Notes under the pieces: generated by a model | Database searches by the model: none | Told to the model about the DNA's origin: nothing | What the model saw: only the letters and a program-made list of their open reading frames with translations | DNA from: an uncultured Veillonella sp. | GTDB taxonomy: Bacteria > Bacillota > Negativicutes > Veillonellales > Veillonellaceae | DNA length: 5,042 nt | Assembly: GCF_905209685.1 (NCBI RefSeq) | Contig: NZ_CAJLUB010000127.1 | Span: 1-5,042, forward strand | Reading direction: 5' to 3' | Made by a program: the position numbers and the translations under genes | Shown: positions 4,929 to 5,042 of the stretch, one piece after another | Layout of the letters: every line of letters starts with the position of its first letter | Position numbering within the stretch: the first letter of the stretch is position 1

Positions 4929-5042
4929 GTCGCCAGTTGGTGAGACACTTCGAAAGAAAGTGCTTCAAAGCTAGATAAAATCTGGTTTAACTGGTACAGA
5001 TCTTTGAAAACTGAACAATGATAGGTAATCAATCATATGATT
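4929..5042 (+). other. rRNA operon leader, upstream of 16S rRNA
   Basis: From the predicted P2 start to the window end there is no ORF but conserved-looking leader structure. CCAGTT (4933-4938) pairs with AACTGG (4989-4994), enclosing the small hairpin CACTT/AAGTG (near 4946-4962), and the TAGATAAAATCT element is at 4972-4983. The motif CTTTGAAAACTGAACA follows. The window ends before any 16S sequence (no GAGTTTGAT), so the rRNA gene is inferred, not seen. Confidence 0.8.
4999..5017 (+). promoter_or_regulatory. boxA-like antitermination and processing motif
   Basis: GATCTTTGAAAACTGAACA resembles the boxA element (core TCTTTGA) found in leaders and spacers of low-GC Gram-positive rRNA operons. 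There it recruits the Nus antitermination complex. It is the strongest sign that promoters P1 and P2 serve an rRNA operon rather than a protein gene. Confidence 0.8.

Noticed and set aside
5018..5042. Start of the 16S rRNA gene
   Set aside because: No GAGTTTGATCCTGG-type sequence is reached before the window ends; only leader is present.

Overview
The window suggests a diderm Firmicute of the Negativicutes, most likely Veillonella. It has the 3' part of a trimeric autotransporter adhesin with an outer-membrane YadA-type anchor, so an outer membrane is present. Yet the right end carries a low-GC rRNA promoter and leader with a Firmicutes-style boxA (CTTTGAAAACTGAACA). The genus is inferred from this combination and from the style of the adhesin; no marker gene in the window proves it.

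Layout, all on the + strand. Positions 1-3305 are the C-terminal 1100 codons of a very large, cysteine-free trimeric autotransporter adhesin whose start lies upstream. It is built from repeated GIN-like, Trp-ring-like and neck modules, two collagen-like Gly-X-Y tracts and a YadA-like membrane anchor. Unusually, about 79 residues follow the last beta strand and contain a regular heptad coiled coil with a tandem 21-residue repeat. A 128-bp gap with two hairpins leads to a second gene (3434-4234), a 266-residue exported protein of unknown function with a clear signal peptide and Shine-Dalgarno.

Positions 4235-4719 hold no convincing protein gene. The stretch contains several hairpins and a strong intrinsic terminator (4430-4463). 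Just upstream of the terminator is a possible small RNA with a C-rich loop. An AT-rich stretch follows. From about 4688 to the end lies the control region of an rRNA operon: UP-like A/T tracts, promoter P1 (TTGCGT-17-TATAAT), a structured inter-promoter leader, promoter P2 (TTGACA-17-TGtTATTAT) and a boxA-like antitermination and processing region. The 16S gene itself would begin just beyond the window.

Working picture: the adhesin is displayed as a trimer on the surface, and its C-terminal coiled coil should face the periplasm. The downstream exported protein is a candidate periplasmic or secreted partner. This link rests only on adjacency, shared strand and export. The rRNA region is a separate transcription unit, insulated by the terminator at 4430-4463.
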